From positions 1-36,437 of the forward strand of contig DYDH01000018.1 in NCBI GenBank assembly GCA_020717985.1: a stretch of 36,437 nucleotides of DNA, in the 5' to 3' direction. Within the stretch, counting starts at the first letter, position 1, and each line of letters begins with the position of its first letter. Positions 35,616 through 36,437 of the stretch are shown here, in pieces. The translations under genes were made by a program, and so were the position numbers. The notes below the pieces were generated by a model that saw only the letters and a list, made by a program, of their open reading frames with translations, had not been told where the DNA came from and did not search any database. The stretch comes from Herpetosiphon sp. (GTDB lineage: Bacteria > Chloroflexota > Anaerolineae > Anaerolineales > Villigracilaceae).

Positions 35616-35931
35616 GAGATGTCTCATACCGCGCATTTTTCACCCAACCGACATTAACCAATCTTCTGGTTTGAGCCTCCTCTCAAGCAGCGCCTCAAAC
35701 GCCCCCTTGAGCTGATCCTGTTTCAATGGCATTTTCTGATGTTATGCAGCGCCCAACCCCAAAGGGATGGCATGATCTATCAGAAAGCCATGACACCCCT
35801 TTATACAAAATCTATAGCAATTCCACTCCTTCGGAGTTAATCAGCAAATAACGCAAGCATAACTGTCAAAACTTAAAGCTCAATCCTTCAGCAAGCTGAC
35901 GGACTCCAGAATCTTTTACCACAAACCAACC
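35616..35931. other. 316-base intergenic region, probably degraded sequence
   Basis: The gap between two membrane-protein genes has no strong promoter or RNA signature. It contains one short - strand frame listed separately and a small palindrome AACTCC-TTC-GGAGTT-like element at about 35824-35839 (ACTCCTTCGGAGT), which could fold into a stable UUCG tetraloop hairpin. I see nothing else. Confidence 0.5.
35640..35732 (-). pseudogene. 30-codon frame, possible N-terminal remnant
   Basis: Reading the - strand from 35732 gives MPLKQDQLKGAFEALLERRL followed by KPEDWLMSVG and a TGA stop. The composition is that of a genuine amphipathic helix at a protein start, unlike random sequence, but it stops after 30 codons and no continuation was noticed in other frames. 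It may be the start of a lost gene or a very small protein. I do not recognise the family. Confidence 0.25.
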
Positions 35932-36348
35932 ATGAACAGACCCCCTTTACGAGTAACCCTCCTGCTATGGCTGGTGTTAACCCTATCAGTGTGGAATGGC
36001 TTGCGCCTGTGGACGTCCCTTGCATGGCACAATATACTGGATGAATTTTCCGCACAGCCATCTTCCACGGTCATAGCCGTCAGCAGCGCGATCTGGATGG
36101 TCACCGGCATCATTCTCATCTGGAGCATTTGGCAGAAAAAAGCCTGGGCGGCGAACCTGTTGATCGGGGCATCAGCAGGCTACAGCATCTGGTATTGGAG
36201 CGAGCGGTTCATCCGGCAAACTCCGCATCCAAACTGGCTATTCGCTGTTATAGTAAATCTGGCTTTACTTGTTTTCATCCTATACACTACAAAATTACTA
36301 ATGAGAGAGGCACATGAGCGAAAAAACGAAAATCCAAAAATTGAATGA
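35932..36348 (+). CDS. Small four-helix membrane protein, function unknown
   Basis: The product has 138 residues with four predicted membrane helices (about 8-27, 45-64, 71-88 and 101-120) and a charged C-terminus (MREAHERKNENPKIE). Tryptophan residues are frequent near the helix ends. I recognise no family. Its last 35 bases overlap the start of the acyl-CoA carboxylase gene in another frame, so the two are probably expressed together; a role alongside the carboxylase is possible but not shown. No clear ribosome-binding sequence is seen before the ATG at 35932. Confidence 0.75.
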   Translation: MNRPPLRVTLLLWLVLTLSVWNGLRLWTSLAWHNILDEFSAQPSSTVIAVSSAIWMVTGIILIWSIWQKKAWAANLLIGASAGYSIWYWSERFIRQTPHPNWLFAVIVNLALLVFILYTTKLLMREAHERKNENPKIE

Positions 36349-36437
36349 CCTGAAAGCGCAATCACGTCTCGGCGGCGGACAAGCCCGCATTGACGCGCAA
36401 CACAAAAAGGGACGCCTCACCGCCCGCGAACGCCTGG
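36314..36437 (+). CDS. Acyl-CoA carboxylase beta subunit, N-terminal fragment
   Basis: Only the first 41 codons are inside the window; the frame continues past the edge. The start resembles the carboxyltransferase beta chain of propionyl-CoA/methylmalonyl-CoA carboxylases: a Lys-rich helix (KIQKLNDLKAQSRLGGG) followed by HKKGRLTARERL, a hallmark of this family's N-terminus. AGAGG (36306-36310) lies just before the ATG. The complete enzyme would transfer carboxyl groups from biotin to acyl-CoA. Which acyl-CoA is used, or whether it is a decarboxylase subunit (MmdA), cannot be told from this part. Confidence 0.85.
   Translation, partial: MSEKTKIQKLNDLKAQSRLGGGQARIDAQHKKGRLTARERL

Noticed and set aside
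1-36437. CRISPR arrays, tRNA or rRNA genes, integrases and insertion sequences
   Set aside because: No regularly spaced repeats, no tRNA-like cloverleaf or rRNA sequence, and no transposase or recombinase product were noticed on reading the window.

Overview
The window looks like a chromosomal segment of a Chloroflexota bacterium, most likely of the class Anaerolineae. This is inferred from the style of the GAF-domain proteins, the moderate GC content, and the mix of multi-sensor kinases with acyl-CoA dehydrogenase and acyl-CoA carboxylase genes. No rRNA or tRNA was seen to confirm it.

Region 1 (1-19058, all + strand) is a tandem array of nine paralogous genes, the first cut by the window edge. 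Each product ends in the same cytoplasmic block: coiled coil, a strongly conserved GAF domain (GAFa, with FYHxGIFLLD, GIVGYV and NPDLPxTRSEMALP), a divergent GAF domain (GAFb) and a tail that resembles the start of a third GAF. Their N-termini differ: Cache plus HAMP, six-helix membrane domains, a two-helix anchor, or six helices followed by Cache plus HAMP. None carries a kinase, cyclase, phosphodiesterase, methyl-accepting or DNA-binding domain. A lone NMT1/SsuA-type binding lipoprotein sits inside the array, and two intergenic mini-ORFs look like decayed pieces of the shared module.

Region 2 (19077-26174, + strand) continues the same run. It holds a ParA-type ATPase, an overlapping 1227-residue hybrid histidine kinase, a threonine synthase-like PLP enzyme fused to a complete response-regulator receiver domain, and a DMT/EamA exporter. 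The kinase begins with a basic, low-complexity segment and half of the array's GAFb module. A symmetric terminator hairpin closes the run. A plausible reading is that many membrane sensors without outputs share one kinase, possibly organised by ParA, and that the kinase controls a metabolic enzyme directly through its receiver domain. This functional link is inference.

Region 3 (26240-31151, - strand) is a convergent three-gene two-component operon: a GAF-rich histidine kinase, a REC-GAF-histidine kinase and a REC-winged-helix regulator.

Region 4 (31297-36437) is ordinary by comparison. It contains a small HsmA-like membrane protein on the - strand, then on the + strand a short-chain acyl-CoA dehydrogenase, a large GT-C-like membrane protein, a small membrane protein and the start of an acyl-CoA carboxylase beta subunit. 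The gaps here contain several inverted repeats.
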